Counted from the first letter of the stretch, positions 17,929 to 27,530 are shown. The stretch is DNA of 64,000 bases from Harenicola maris (GCA_018524345.1 JADQAZ010000002.1:372001-436000); one strand, 5' to 3'. Notes: generated by a model from the sequence alone, not told the origin. A program made the numbers and translations.

Positions 17929-19197
17929 CTATCCGCCATATTCGAACAGGACAGCGGAAACATCGTCGGGAAACTCCTGCAGAGAGGAGTATTTTCGCAG
18001 TTCTTCCATCAACTCCTCCAGAAGGTGCGGGCCCGCTGTTTCCTTATTAGCAGCAAGAAATGCCATCGCTCCCTCTTCCTCAAGCATGTCTGATCCATTG
18101 GTTGCGGGACATTCCGTGACCCCATCCGAAATCAGAAACAGTCGGTCTCCCTTTGCAAGGTTCAGATCAACAACCTCATAATTCGCCTCAGGCAACAGGC
18201 CAATCGGCATCCCCCCCTGTCCGATCATCTCCACTGCGCCGTCAGCACGTTGAACCAAAGGGTGGGGGTGCCCCGCCTGGACCAATTGAACATCACCGGT
18301 TCGCAAATCCACATTCGCAAAGGCCATCGTGACGTAGTGGCTCGACCCGATTTCGTTGATCAAAACATCATTCAAACGATCCGCGACATCAGCAGGGCAG
18401 CGCGCCTCAACCAAACCGTTTGGAAGGGTCTTAAGCGCAATGTTCCTCTCCGGTCGCCCACTGTTCAAAAGGCCCGACAGGCGTGCGGTCATCAGGGCAG
18501 AAGAGACACCATGCCCCGAGACATCAATCGCAAACAGACCGAGCTTGTCCTCACCGATTCGAAAGTGCCCGACCAAATCCCCCCCGACCAAGCCGGAAGG
18601 GTGCAAAAGAAAAGAGATGTCATTGCCATTGATCGTCAAAAACGTGTCTTTGACGAGCGAGAGTTGGAGTTTTCTCGCCTCCTGCAGGTCACGATTCAAT
18701 GCATCGTATAGGGACTGAATTTCAGTCAGGCTTTCTGACACCAGCCTGTTCTTTTTGACCAGCTCTTCATGCACACGAACAATCCGTTCGCCTGCACGCA
18801 AACGGGCACGAAGCTCCTCCGGGTTCACAGGCTTGGTCATGAAATCATCAGCGCCAGCCTCCAGCCCCTCCGCAATATCAAGGGTTTCGCCGCGCGCCGT
18901 GAGCATCAAAAAGTAACCGTAGCTTTGGCGGCTGATCTTGCGGAATTCCTGGCAAAATTCCTGCCCGGATATCCCCGGCATCATCCAGTCACTCAATACG
19001 ATATCGGGGGCGAATTTCCGGCATTGCTCCAACCCCTCCTCACCAGAGCTTGCCTGCACCACCTTGTATCCCCATCGGGTCAGCAAAGCCGTCAAAATGC
19101 GGCGCTGCATCATACTGTCGTCCACAACCAATGCGGTAAGCTGCTCGTTCGGCTGATCACTCACATTGTCGATTTGGATCGCTTGGCTGGATTGCAT
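17929..19197 (-). CDS. Response regulator with SpoIIE-type PP2C phosphatase output
   Basis: A 422-aa two-domain signalling protein. Residues about 20-140 form a REC domain with acidic DD (26-27), phospho-acceptor Asp70 in LSDWMMPG and Lys122 in MTKPVN. A coiled-coil linker (about 140-190, EELVKKNRLVSESLTEIQSL) follows, then a SpoIIE/PP2C domain with GLVGGDLVGHF, AIDVSGHGVSSALM, SDGVTEC and DDVSAVLFEY, so the metal-binding aspartates are kept. Such proteins usually dephosphorylate an anti-sigma-factor antagonist in a partner switch. No kinase or antagonist gene is nearby; a divergent Hpt gene is 154 bp away. Confidence 0.9.
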   Translation of the reverse strand: MQSSQAIQIDNVSDQPNEQLTALVVDDSMMQRRILTALLTRWGYKVVQASSGEEGLEQCRKFAPDIVLSDWMMPGISGQEFCQEFRKISRQSYGYFLMLTARGETLDIAEGLEAGADDFMTKPVNPEELRARLRAGERIVRVHEELVKKNRLVSESLTEIQSLYDALNRDLQEARKLQLSLVKDTFLTINGNDISFLLHPSGLVGGDLVGHFRIGEDKLGLFAIDVSGHGVSSALMTARLSGLLNSGRPERNIALKTLPNGLVEARCPADVADRLNDVLINEIGSSHYVTMAFANVDLRTGDVQLVQAGHPHPLVQRADGAVEMIGQGGMPIGLLPEANYEVVDLNLAKGDRLFLISDGVTECPATNGSDMLEEEGAMAFLAANKETAGPHLLEELMEELRKYSSLQEFPDDVSAVLFEYGG

Positions 19198-19351
19198 ATT
19201 TGACCTACCTGAGTGCGGTTTCTCAGGACTTGTGGCAGCCAGAAGTTAAAGTGGCGTGAAGCCTAAAGTTATCTAGAAAACAGATCCCGCGTTAATCAAC
19301 ATAAAAGGATTTGGCCCTAGCTATCTGATTCAGCAGTGATGGAGAACGTTT

Positions 19352-19696
19352 ATGGCCGATTGGGACCAACTCAAGGACTTGCAAGAAATGCTTGGCACAG
19401 AAGACTGCCTTGTACTGGTGGACATGTTCGAGGCCGAAGCGAAACCCGTTCTCGGGCAATTCCATAAGGGCGATACCCTGAATTCACCGGATCAGGATTT
19501 GCATTTCATCAAAGGCAGTGCACTCAACCTGGGCCTGAACAAACTTGCCGATGCCTGCGCTGAGCTTGAAAACACCGTGGCTACAGGGGCAAAAGTGAAC
19601 GCAGACAGCCTCAAGAGCATCGCCGCCCAAGCGATACGCAGTGTGCAAGAGGCGCGCGAACTTCTGGCTGGCCAACCTTTGGCCCAAGCGGGTTAG
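19352..19696 (+). CDS. Histidine phosphotransfer (Hpt) domain protein
   Basis: A free-standing Hpt domain of 114 aa. The phosphorylatable histidine is His51 in LHFIKGSALNLGL, matching the HxxKGxxxxxG pattern of Hpt domains; the rest is predicted helical. It could pass phosphate to or from the REC domain encoded divergently at 17929-19197. This pairing is inferred from position. Its TAG overlaps the TAA of the convergent ilvA by 4 bp. Confidence 0.82.
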   Translation: MADWDQLKDLQEMLGTEDCLVLVDMFEAEAKPVLGQFHKGDTLNSPDQDLHFIKGSALNLGLNKLADACAELENTVATGAKVNADSLKSIAAQAIRSVQEARELLAGQPLAQAG

Positions 19697-20937
19697 ACGA
19701 TAAATTGCACCAAAGTATCGTCTTGGGTGATGTCGGTGTAGGTAAAGCCAGACGCATCAAGACGGGCAAACAAATGCGCAAAATTATCTGGGTTTAAGGT
19801 CTCAATACCCAAGAGCACCGAGCCGAAATTCCGCGCGGATTTCTTCAAATACTCAAAGCGGGCAATATCATCTTCCGGCCCCAAGCTATCCAAAAATTCT
19901 CGCAATGCCCCCGGACGTTGAGGCAGACGGAGGATCAGATATTTTTTCAGCCCCGCATATCGCTGCGCTCTTTCTTTAACTTCAGGCAGTCGCTCAAAGT
20001 CAAAGTTACCCCCGCTCGCGACGCAAACAATGCGCTTTCCACGGAACTCCTTGGCAACACTGGGTAGCACATCAACCGAAAGCGCGCCTGCAGGCTCCAA
20101 TACAATCCCTTCGATGTTCAGCATTTCCAGAATGGTTGTGCAAATGCGATCCTCCGGCGCAGACAAGACGCTGGATTGCGCAATCTTGCTCAACACACGG
20201 AATGGATGCTCGCCAATACGGGCGACTGCAGCGCCATCTACAAAGCTATCCACCGTCGGCAAGGTCACCAATTCCCCTGCCGCGAGGGCGGAAGCAAGAC
20301 TAGTTCCGCCAGCGGGCTCGACATAGCGGATCTCTGTCGCGGCCTCTGTTTCGCGCAGGTATTGCGTGGCACCGGCGCTCAACCCGCCACCGCCAACCGG
20401 AAGGATCAAGGCATCCGGCGCACCGATGGCCTCAACCACCTCGGCAACCACGGAGGCCTGGCCTTCGATCACATCAGGATCATCAAAGGGCGACAGAAAA
20501 TGCCCCCCATTTTCAGCACAAAACGCCTGCGCACTGGCAAGGGTGTTGTCGAAATAATCGCCGGTCAGGCGCACCTCCACGAAGTCGCCACCAAAGACCT
20601 TGGTCTTCTGGATTTTCTGCTGCGGCGTCGTCACTGGCATAAAGATAACACCGCGCACTCCGAAATGGCGGCAAACATATGCAACGCCCTGCGCGTGGTT
20701 GCCGGCGCTCGCACAGACGAACAGATCCGCATCCGGCCTGCTGTCCAACACCTTGGACATGGCGTTAAACGCGCCGCGCAGCTTGTAGGACCGGACCGGC
20801 GAGAGGTCCTCCCGCTTGAGCCAAATATCCGCGTCATACTTGTTAGACAGGTAATCGTTGCGCATCAAAGGCGTTGGCGGGAAGAGGGCCCGCATTTTAC
20901 GCGTGGCGGTCTCGGCATTCTGGGTAAATTCGCTCAT
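19693..20937 (-). CDS. ilvA: Threonine ammonia-lyase (threonine dehydratase)
   Basis: A PLP enzyme that converts threonine to 2-oxobutanoate, the first step to isoleucine. From ATG 20935-20937 (MSEFTQNAETATRKMRALFP) it has 414 aa. KREDLSPVRSYKLRGA holds the PLP lysine Lys52, and the phosphate-binding loop is PVGGGGLSAG. A C-terminal ACT-like regulatory part (about 320-414, LRLPQRPGALREFLDSLGPE) is present in a single copy, so this is the shorter IlvA form found in many bacteria rather than the E. coli form with two. Confidence 0.94.
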   Translation of the reverse strand: MSEFTQNAETATRKMRALFPPTPLMRNDYLSNKYDADIWLKREDLSPVRSYKLRGAFNAMSKVLDSRPDADLFVCASAGNHAQGVAYVCRHFGVRGVIFMPVTTPQQKIQKTKVFGGDFVEVRLTGDYFDNTLASAQAFCAENGGHFLSPFDDPDVIEGQASVVAEVVEAIGAPDALILPVGGGGLSAGATQYLRETEAATEIRYVEPAGGTSLASALAAGELVTLPTVDSFVDGAAVARIGEHPFRVLSKIAQSSVLSAPEDRICTTILEMLNIEGIVLEPAGALSVDVLPSVAKEFRGKRIVCVASGGNFDFERLPEVKERAQRYAGLKKYLILRLPQRPGALREFLDSLGPEDDIARFEYLKKSARNFGSVLLGIETLNPDNFAHLFARLDASGFTYTDITQDDTLVQFIV

Positions 20938-21034
20938 AACCGTGCCATAGCACCCCGCCAGCCCGCCCGCCACTTGTTACGAGACGCAAAAAGCCGTAGA
21001 TGCGCCACGATACATGCATGCGGAGCGTCCTGAT

Positions 21035-22255
21035 ATGAGCCACCCAAAGAAAGTTGTGCTTGCCTATTCCGGCGGCCTCGACACCTCGATCATCCTGAAA
21101 TGGCTGCAAACCGAATATGGTTGCGAGGTTGTAACCTTCACCGCCGATCTGGGGCAGGGCGAGGAGCTGGAACCAGCACGCGCCAAAGCCGAGATGATGG
21201 GCGCCTCCTCGATCTATATCGAAGACATCCGCGAAGAGTTTGTCCGCGATTTCGTGTTCCCGATGTTCCGTGCAAATGCGCAATACGAGGGCCTATATCT
21301 TCTCGGCACCTCGATCGCACGGCCTTTGATTTCCAAGCGTCTGGTTGAAATCGCCGCCGCCGAAGGGGCAGATGCGGTTGCCCATGGCGCCACCGGCAAA
21401 GGCAATGATCAGGTTCGCTTCGAGCTCGCCGCCTATGCCCTGAACCCCGATATCAAGGTCATCGCACCTTGGCGCGAATGGGATCTTTCCAGCCGGACGA
21501 AGCTCATCGAATTCGCTGAAAAGCATCAGATCCCGATCGCAAAGGACAAACGCGGCGAAGCGCCGTTCAGCGTTGACGCGAACCTTTTGCACACGTCCTC
21601 CGAGGGCAAAGAGCTCGAAGACCCTGCGATTGACGCACCGCTTGACGTGTATCAGCGCACGACTCACCCAGAGGACGCCCCCGACACACCTGAGTATGTT
21701 GAGATCGGCTTTGAAAAAGGCGACGCCGTTTCGATCAACGGCGAGGCTCTTTCTCCTGCTGAGCTCCTGACCAAGCTCAACGAGCTCGGCGGTAAACACG
21801 GTTGCGGCCGTCTCGACCTGGTCGAAGGGCGCTTTGTTGGCATGAAGTCCCGCGGCATCTATGAAACACCCGGCGGTGAGCTTTTGCTTGAGGCGCACCG
21901 TGGCATCGAATCCATCACTCTGGATCGCGGCGCGGCGCATCTGAAAGACGAGATCATGCCTCGCTACGCCGAGCTTATCTACAACGGCTTCTGGTTCAGC
22001 CCCGAGCGCGAAATGCTTCAGGCCTTGATCGACAAAAGCCAGGAGCATGTCACCGGAACAGTGCGCCTTAAACTCTACAAAGGTCTGGCGCGCACGGTTG
22101 GCCGCTGGTCCGATCACTCGCTGTATTCAGAGGCCCACGTGACCTTTGAGGATGATGCAGGCGCTTACGATCAGAAAGACGCAGCAGGCTTTATTCAGCT
22201 GAACGCGCTTCGCCTTAAACTTCTTGCGGCACGTGATCGTCGCCTGAAGAAGTAA
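21035..22255 (+). CDS. argG: Argininosuccinate synthase
   Basis: It joins citrulline and aspartate using ATP in arginine synthesis. The ATG at 21035-21037 ([20 protein letters not shown]) has a GGAG ribosome-binding site 9 nt upstream and gives 406 aa, the family norm. AYSGGLDTS is the ATP pyrophosphatase P-loop; [13 protein letters not shown] and the C-terminal [20 protein letters not shown] (YSEAHVTF core) are conserved. A long hairpin follows the stop. The gene is divergent from ilvA. Confidence 0.97.
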   Translation: MSHPKKVVLAYSGGLDTSIILKWLQTEYGCEVVTFTADLGQGEELEPARAKAEMMGASSIYIEDIREEFVRDFVFPMFRANAQYEGLYLLGTSIARPLISKRLVEIAAAEGADAVAHGATGKGNDQVRFELAAYALNPDIKVIAPWREWDLSSRTKLIEFAEKHQIPIAKDKRGEAPFSVDANLLHTSSEGKELEDPAIDAPLDVYQRTTHPEDAPDTPEYVEIGFEKGDAVSINGEALSPAELLTKLNELGGKHGCGRLDLVEGRFVGMKSRGIYETPGGELLLEAHRGIESITLDRGAAHLKDEIMPRYAELIYNGFWFSPEREMLQALIDKSQEHVTGTVRLKLYKGLARTVGRWSDHSLYSEAHVTFEDDAGAYDQKDAAGFIQLNALRLKLLAARDRRLKK

Positions 22256-22278
22256 GCTCCGACAAAGACCTCACTTAC

Positions 22279-22337
22279 AACACGCCTCGAAGCTTGGCGC
22301 CGACCCGATCGGCCCCTTGCTTCGGGGCGTGTTGCGT
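22279..22337 (+). terminator. Long-stem hairpin after argG, probable terminator
   Basis: AACACGCCTCGAAGC (22279-22293) pairs with GCTTCGGGGCGTGTT (22319-22333), a 15-bp stem with one G-T pair and a 25-nt loop. It is followed by GCGTTTT. It lies 24 bp past the argG stop and is a likely terminator, though the large loop and short T-run make it untypical. Confidence 0.65.
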
Positions 22338-22464
22338 TTTCAGCCAGACAGGATCTGACAAGGCCCCGATCAAAGCCTGTCACGCCTAGGTGACCTCACA
22401 CATCAGTGAATGGACGCACCGGTGCGGGATGGCACATTAGGCAGGGAAAATCGGAGGAACAAAA

Positions 22465-23127
22465 ATGAAAACACTCTTGAAAGCAAAACCGGCATTGCTG
22501 GCACTCGTCATCGGGCTGGGGATCTTGGCACAGAACCAAAGGGCCGAAGCGGCTCCGTTGGAAACCGCCCTTGTTGCCGGCGGCTGCTTTTGGTGCGTTG
22601 AGGCCGACTTTGAAAAGGTGAAGGGCGTCAAATCCGCGGTTTCCGGCTTTGCCGGAGGAACGGCCACAAACCCAAGCTACAAGCAGGTCACCAAGGGCGG
22701 CACCGGTCACTATGAGGCCGTGCAAATCACCTATGACCCTGACCAAGTAAGCTACGGCCAGATCATCAACATGTTCTTCCGCTCGGTCGATCCAACCGAT
22801 GCAGGCGGGCAGTTCTGTGATCGGGGAGAAAGCTATCGCACGGCGATCTTCGCCTCGAACAGCGCCCAAAAAGGCACGGCAGAGAAAGAGAAAGCCAAGG
22901 CTCAATCCGATCTGGGGCAACAGATTGTGACGCCCATTCTTGGCGCTGCAAAATTCTATCCTGCTTCGGACGCGCATCAGGACTACTACAAAAGCGGGAA
23001 ACGTGTGGTGACACGGGCTGGCGTAAAGACAAAGGCCGAAGCCTATAAGTTTTACCGCGCTTCCTGTGGTCGTGATGCCCGCGTCAAACAGCTTTGGGGA
23101 TCTTCTGCGCCCTTCGTCGGCGGCTAG
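22465..23127 (+). CDS. msrA: Peptide-methionine (S)-S-oxide reductase with signal peptide
   Basis: MsrA repairs oxidised methionine. The 220-aa product starts with a clear signal peptide (MKTLLKAKPALLALVIGLGI, cleavage near AEA-A at residue 29-30), so the enzyme is predicted to be periplasmic. The catalytic motif is GGCFWC (Cys41, Cys44), with the family segments YKQVTKGGTGHYEAV and a resolving Cys near the C terminus (YRASCGRD). Most MsrA proteins are cytoplasmic; a periplasmic one needs an electron donor across the membrane, which is not encoded next to it. Confidence 0.93.
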   Translation: MKTLLKAKPALLALVIGLGILAQNQRAEAAPLETALVAGGCFWCVEADFEKVKGVKSAVSGFAGGTATNPSYKQVTKGGTGHYEAVQITYDPDQVSYGQIINMFFRSVDPTDAGGQFCDRGESYRTAIFASNSAQKGTAEKEKAKAQSDLGQQIVTPILGAAKFYPASDAHQDYYKSGKRVVTRAGVKTKAEAYKFYRASCGRDARVKQLWGSSAPFVGG

Positions 23128-23165
23128 CACGTAAACTGCTTTAATCCCGCGCCAAGCAATCGTAA

Positions 23166-23189
23166 CCTCCCCGCGCACAACTGGGGAGG
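23166..23189 (+). promoter_or_regulatory. Hairpin that sequesters the mutS ribosome-binding site
   Basis: CCTCCCC (23166-23172) and GGGGAGG (23183-23189) form a perfect 7-bp stem with a 10-nt loop. The 3' arm is exactly the Shine-Dalgarno sequence for the mutS GTG at 23198, 8 nt downstream. Folding would hide the ribosome-binding site. The pairing is seen in the sequence; a regulatory effect is inferred. Confidence 0.55.
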
Positions 23190-23197
23190 CGCACTTC

Positions 23198-25846
23198 GTG
23201 GCCGATAAAGTCACGCCAATGATGGCGCAATATCTGGAAATCAAGGCCGCGCATCCCGGCTCCATTCTGTTCTATCGCATGGGCGACTTTTACGAGATGT
23301 TCTTTGACGATGCTGTCGCTGCATCCTCGGCCCTCGATATCGCCCTGACAAAGCGCGGAAAGCACGACGGCGCGGATATTCCGATGTGCGGCGTGCCCGT
23401 TCATGCCGCGGAAGGATACTTCCTGACGCTTATTCGCAAGGGGTTTCGGGTTGCTGTCTGTGAGCAACTGGAAAGCCCTGAGGAGGCAAAAAAGCGCGGC
23501 TACAAGTCCGTCGTAAAGCGCGATGTGGTCCGCCTTGTTACGCCCGGAACTCTGACCGAAGACAGCCTCCTCAATGCGCGGCAAAACAACTTCCTTGCCG
23601 CTTTCGGGCGGGTGCGGGACGAAAGCGCACTAGCTTGGGTTGATATCTCCACCGGGGAGGTCCGCGTTGCGGCTTGCCCAACCATTCGTTTACTGCCCGA
23701 GGTCGCCCGCATTGGTCCAAGCGAGCTGTTGGTTGCTGACGCTCACCTTGAAGAAATAGAGACTATTCTGGCAGAAACCGATGTTTCCTTGACCCCCCTC
23801 GCTGCCTCCAGCTTTGATAGCTCCGGTGCGGAGAAGCGTTTGACCACGACCTACGGTGTCGCGTCACTGGACGCATTCGGTGGGTTTAGCCGAACCGAAC
23901 TCGCCGCCCTGGGTGCCCTGATCGCCTATCTTGAAATCACCCAAAAGGGCAAACTCCCCCTCTTGCGTCCTCCGCTTCGCGAAACGCCGGGGCAGGTGAT
24001 GCAGATCGACCCCGCCACCCGGCGGTCGCTCGAGCTGACGCGCAGCATGTCTGGCGCGAGGTCCGGATCGCTTCTTGGGGTGATTGATCGCACAGTCACG
24101 GCGGGCGGCGGGCGTTTGCTGGAACAGCGCGTATCGAATCCATCTTGCGACACCGACTTGATTGCCTCCCGACTCGACGCTTTGGGTCACATGTTGAGCA
24201 ATAACATGGTGACTGAAGATTTGCGGCAAACCCTCCGCCAAGTGCCCGACATAGATCGCGCCCTTGGGCGCATTTCCCTCGATCGAGCCGGCCCTAGGGA
24301 CTTGGCCGCCATTCGAAGCGGCCTCACACAAGCTGAAACCCTCTCATCCAAGCCGTTTCTAATGGATGGCCCACCGTCTGTATCGGGCCTTCTGCCCACA
24401 TTGGGCGGGCATGGAGCGCTAATTGACCTGCTTGATGCCGCATTGGTCGCCGAACCACCGCTCTTGGCGCGAGACGGCGGATTTATCGCGAGCGGCTACG
24501 ATGCGGAACTCGACGAGGCGCAAACACTGCGGGACGAGGGCAGGGGCGTTATCGCCGGAATGCAGTCCGACTACGCCGATCAAACCGGGATCTCCGCGCT
24601 GAAGATCAAGCACAACAACGTTCTTGGCTACTTTATCGAAACAACCGCAACCCATGCTGACAAGATGATGGCCCCGCCGCTTTCTGAAACCTTCATCCAC
24701 AGGCAGACAACGGCCAATGCCGTTCGATTCACCACAGTCGAACTTTCCGAGCTAGAGACCAAAATCCTGAATGCAGGTTCGCGGGCCTTAGAGATCGAAA
24801 AGCGGCTCTATTCAACCCTAACTGCAGAAATCTTGAAAGCATCGGGACAAATAGGGGAGACGGCACGCTCCCTTGCAGAGCTCGATGTGATCACAAGCCT
24901 TACCGTCCTGTCCAAAGAGGGCGACTGGTGCCGTCCCCTTGTCGATGGGTCTCGCGCCTTTGACATCACCGCGGGACGCCACCCTGTGGTCGAGGCCGCG
25001 CAGCGGCGCGAGGGCGGCGCGGGCTTTGTGGCCAATGACTGCGCCCTTGCTGGCCCTGATGATCCCTCCTTCATCTGGCTGATCACCGGCCCGAACATGG
25101 CCGGTAAATCGACGTTCCTCCGGCAAAACGCCTTGATCGCCATTCTGGCGCAGATCGGGGCCTATGTGCCGGCGCAAAAGGCCCATATCGGCATTGTATC
25201 AAGCCTGTTCTCACGGGTTGGCGCCTCCGATGACCTTGCGCGTGGGCGATCGACATTCATGGTCGAGATGGTCGAAACTGCCGCGATCCTGAACCAGGCG
25301 GATGAGCGATCCCTCGTTATCCTTGACGAAATCGGGCGGGGCACTTCGACCTATGACGGGCTCTCCATCGCTTGGGCGACTTTGGAGCATCTGCATGATG
25401 TCAACAAATGTCGGGCGCTCTTCGCAACCCATTACCACGAGATGACAGCCCTTTCGAACCGGATGGACGGGATCGATAACGCCACCGTGGCGGTCAAAGA
25501 ATGGGAAGGGGAGGTGATCTTCCTCTACCAAGTGCAACGCGGCGCGGCCGACCGGTCCTATGGCGTGCAGGTCGCTAAACTTGCGGGCCTGCCCGGAGCC
25601 GTCATCGAACGCGCTCGGATCGTATTGGATATGCTTGAGTCGGGAGAAAGAAAGGGCGTCGCTGCGCGGGAGACCATCATTGATGATCTGCCCTTGTTCT
25701 CCGCTACCCCACCGCCCGCGCCAAAGCCCGCCAAGACAAGCGAAGTGGAGGAGAGGCTGGAGTCCGTCCTACCCGATCAGCTTACGCCGATGGATGCTCT
25801 GGCTTTAATCTATGAACTGAAGGCCCTGAAAGAGCCTTCAGCCTAA
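23198..25846 (+). CDS. mutS: DNA mismatch repair protein MutS
   Basis: MutS recognises mismatches and starts repair. It has 882 aa from a GTG at 23198-23200, chosen because GGGGAGG lies 8 nt upstream. An ATG seven codons downstream is the alternative. The mismatch-reading FYRMGDFYEMFFDDA (Phe-x-Glu as FYEMF) is at residues about 28-42. The ATPase has Walker A TGPNMAGKSTFLRQ, LDEIGRGTSTYDGLSIAWA and the ATHYHEMT motif. No mutL is in the window. The start is in an unusual context: the ribosome-binding site is part of a perfect hairpin. Confidence 0.97.
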   Translation: MADKVTPMMAQYLEIKAAHPGSILFYRMGDFYEMFFDDAVAASSALDIALTKRGKHDGADIPMCGVPVHAAEGYFLTLIRKGFRVAVCEQLESPEEAKKRGYKSVVKRDVVRLVTPGTLTEDSLLNARQNNFLAAFGRVRDESALAWVDISTGEVRVAACPTIRLLPEVARIGPSELLVADAHLEEIETILAETDVSLTPLAASSFDSSGAEKRLTTTYGVASLDAFGGFSRTELAALGALIAYLEITQKGKLPLLRPPLRETPGQVMQIDPATRRSLELTRSMSGARSGSLLGVIDRTVTAGGGRLLEQRVSNPSCDTDLIASRLDALGHMLSNNMVTEDLRQTLRQVPDIDRALGRISLDRAGPRDLAAIRSGLTQAETLSSKPFLMDGPPSVSGLLPTLGGHGALIDLLDAALVAEPPLLARDGGFIASGYDAELDEAQTLRDEGRGVIAGMQSDYADQTGISALKIKHNNVLGYFIETTATHADKMMAPPLSETFIHRQTTANAVRFTTVELSELETKILNAGSRALEIEKRLYSTLTAEILKASGQIGETARSLAELDVITSLTVLSKEGDWCRPLVDGSRAFDITAGRHPVVEAAQRREGGAGFVANDCALAGPDDPSFIWLITGPNMAGKSTFLRQNALIAILAQIGAYVPAQKAHIGIVSSLFSRVGASDDLARGRSTFMVEMVETAAILNQADERSLVILDEIGRGTSTYDGLSIAWATLEHLHDVNKCRALFATHYHEMTALSNRMDGIDNATVAVKEWEGEVIFLYQVQRGAADRSYGVQVAKLAGLPGAVIERARIVLDMLESGERKGVAARETIIDDLPLFSATPPPAPKPAKTSEVEERLESVLPDQLTPMDALALIYELKALKEPSA

Positions 25847-25856
25847 GAACAAGCGA

Positions 25857-26450
25857 TCAGCCGGTGTTAGAGGACACACCAACCTGAGCAGGGCGCAGAA
25901 GGCGATCGTGGAGGAGGAAACCCTCCGTCATCACCTGAATGATGTCGCCAGCCTTGGTTTCGGGCAATGGCGCCTCGAACATGGCCTGATGCAGCTGGGG
26001 ATCAAAGGCATCGCCAACTTCCGGCACCACTGGTTCGATCCCGTGCTTGCCGAAAACATTCAAAAGCTCACGAAGTGTAAGCTCGACACCCTCCAACAAG
26101 GCAGAGGCTTTCGCCCGCTGCTCATCTGTTGCGGCATCGAGTGCGCGGCGGAGGTTGTCGTAGACAGGGAGCATATCGCGGGCCAGCTTGGATCCACCAT
26201 ATTGCTCCGCCTCACGGCGATCCCGGTCACTGCGCTTGCGCGAATTCTCTGCGTCAGCCAAAGCGCGCATAAAGCGGTCGCGCATGTCGTCACGCTCCGC
26301 ACGTAGGGTTTCGATCTCGTCGTCACCCGAGGTCATGCCCGCTGCATTTATCTGGGCAACCGTGTCATCATCAACATCCTCGAGCGCGTCCGGCTGAGTA
26401 ATATCAATCAGCTCTTCTTCATTCGGGTTCTTTTTGTCAGCGTCGGCCAT
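25857..26450 (-). CDS. grpE: Nucleotide exchange factor GrpE
   Basis: GrpE releases ADP from DnaK in the heat-shock chaperone cycle. The product has 197 aa: an acidic, probably disordered N terminus, a long coiled coil (about 43-95, EIETLRAERDDMRDRFMRAL) and a C-terminal beta domain with the signature DPQLHQAMFEAP and VMTEGFLLHDRLLRPAQVGV. It starts 3 bp after the hrcA stop, so the two form an operon. It converges on mutS with 10 bp between stops. dnaK/dnaJ are not in the window. Confidence 0.96.
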   Translation of the reverse strand: MADADKKNPNEEELIDITQPDALEDVDDDTVAQINAAGMTSGDDEIETLRAERDDMRDRFMRALADAENSRKRSDRDRREAEQYGGSKLARDMLPVYDNLRRALDAATDEQRAKASALLEGVELTLRELLNVFGKHGIEPVVPEVGDAFDPQLHQAMFEAPLPETKAGDIIQVMTEGFLLHDRLLRPAQVGVSSNTG

Positions 26451-26453
26451 GCT

Positions 26454-27530
26454 TTATCCCTTACCTCGATCGGCAATCATACGTCCGATCATCTGTGCGG
26501 TGTAATCAACCACGGGAACAATGCGCCCATAGTTCAATCGCGTCGGGCCAATCACCCCAACCGCACCGATAATCTTACGGTCCGAGTTCATATAGGGAGA
26601 GACAACCAAAGAGGAACCCGAAAGTGAGAAAAGCTTGTTCTCTGAGCCAATAAAAATGCGCACACCCTCGCCCTCATCGGTCAGTTCAAGGAATTCGGCA
26701 ATATCACGCTTGCGCTCAAGGTCATCAAAGAGGCTCCGGATACGGTCAAGGTCCCCCGCGCCCGCATCATCACCCAAAAGATTCGCCCTACCGCGCACGA
26801 TCAACCGTTCGGTCGCCATGCCTTCGCTGTCCCAGATCGCCAGATCGCTTTCGATCAACTCCCGCGCCAAAACATCAATCTTTTGCCGCTGTTGCTTGAT
26901 CTCGCGGGCAATCACCTGACGAAGCTCGGCAAGGGTGCGCCCCTCGGCAATGGAGTTCAGGAAATTCGCAGCCTCGCGAAGGGAGGCAGGGGTTTGCCCC
27001 ATCGGCGGCTCAAACACCCGGTTCTCTACATGGCCGTCAGCGAAGACCAACACAACAAGGGCCCGATCTTGGCTCAGGTGCACAAACTCGATATGCCGGA
27101 TCGGCGTTTCCTGCTTGGGCACCAAAACAAGGGAGGCAAACTGCGTCGTGCCGGACAGTGCCGTGCCAACCCGTGACATGACATTGGAGATTTCGTCATC
27201 CCCGCCAACAGAGGCATCGATCTTCTGCCTGTCATCCTGATTAAGGTCTGCCACCTCAAGCAAACCGTCAACAAACAGGCGAAGTCCCTGCTCAGAAGGG
27301 ATACGGCCCGCGGAAACATGCGGGCTGTTCAACAGGCCCAGATACTCCAAATCCTGCATGACATTGCGCACCGTCGCAGCCGAGACCTTTTCCGACATCG
27401 TGCGCGTCAATGTCCGCGATCCCACGGGCTCCCCCGTCTCGAGATAGCCCTCGACAACAAGGCGAAACACCTCGCGGGTGCGGTCGTTCAGCTCTGAAAT
27501 CAGGTTCGTTTTGTCCATCAGCTCCGCCAT
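26454..27530 (-). CDS. hrcA: Heat-inducible transcription repressor HrcA
   Basis: HrcA represses class I heat-shock genes by binding CIRCE. From ATG 27528-27530 (MAELMDKTNLISELNDRTRE) it has 358 aa. The frame stays open upstream through rph, but that stretch is not HrcA. The N-terminal winged helix has GEPVGSRTLTRTM and SAATVRNVMQDLEYLGLL; the C-terminal GAF-like part ends GVIGPTRLNYGRIVPVVDY. No CIRCE repeat is visible in the 108 bp before it or between hrcA and grpE, so its targets lie elsewhere, as is usual for alphaproteobacteria, where groESL carries it. Confidence 0.94.
   Translation of the reverse strand: MAELMDKTNLISELNDRTREVFRLVVEGYLETGEPVGSRTLTRTMSEKVSAATVRNVMQDLEYLGLLNSPHVSAGRIPSEQGLRLFVDGLLEVADLNQDDRQKIDASVGGDDEISNVMSRVGTALSGTTQFASLVLVPKQETPIRHIEFVHLSQDRALVVLVFADGHVENRVFEPPMGQTPASLREAANFLNSIAEGRTLAELRQVIAREIKQQRQKIDVLARELIESDLAIWDSEGMATERLIVRGRANLLGDDAGAGDLDRIRSLFDDLERKRDIAEFLELTDEGEGVRIFIGSENKLFSLSGSSLVVSPYMNSDRKIIGAVGVIGPTRLNYGRIVPVVDYTAQMIGRMIADRGKG

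Noticed and set aside
19250-19268. CtrA-like box between the REC-SpoIIE and Hpt genes
   Set aside because: Reads TTAA-N7-TGAA, one mismatch in the second half; too weak to call on its own.
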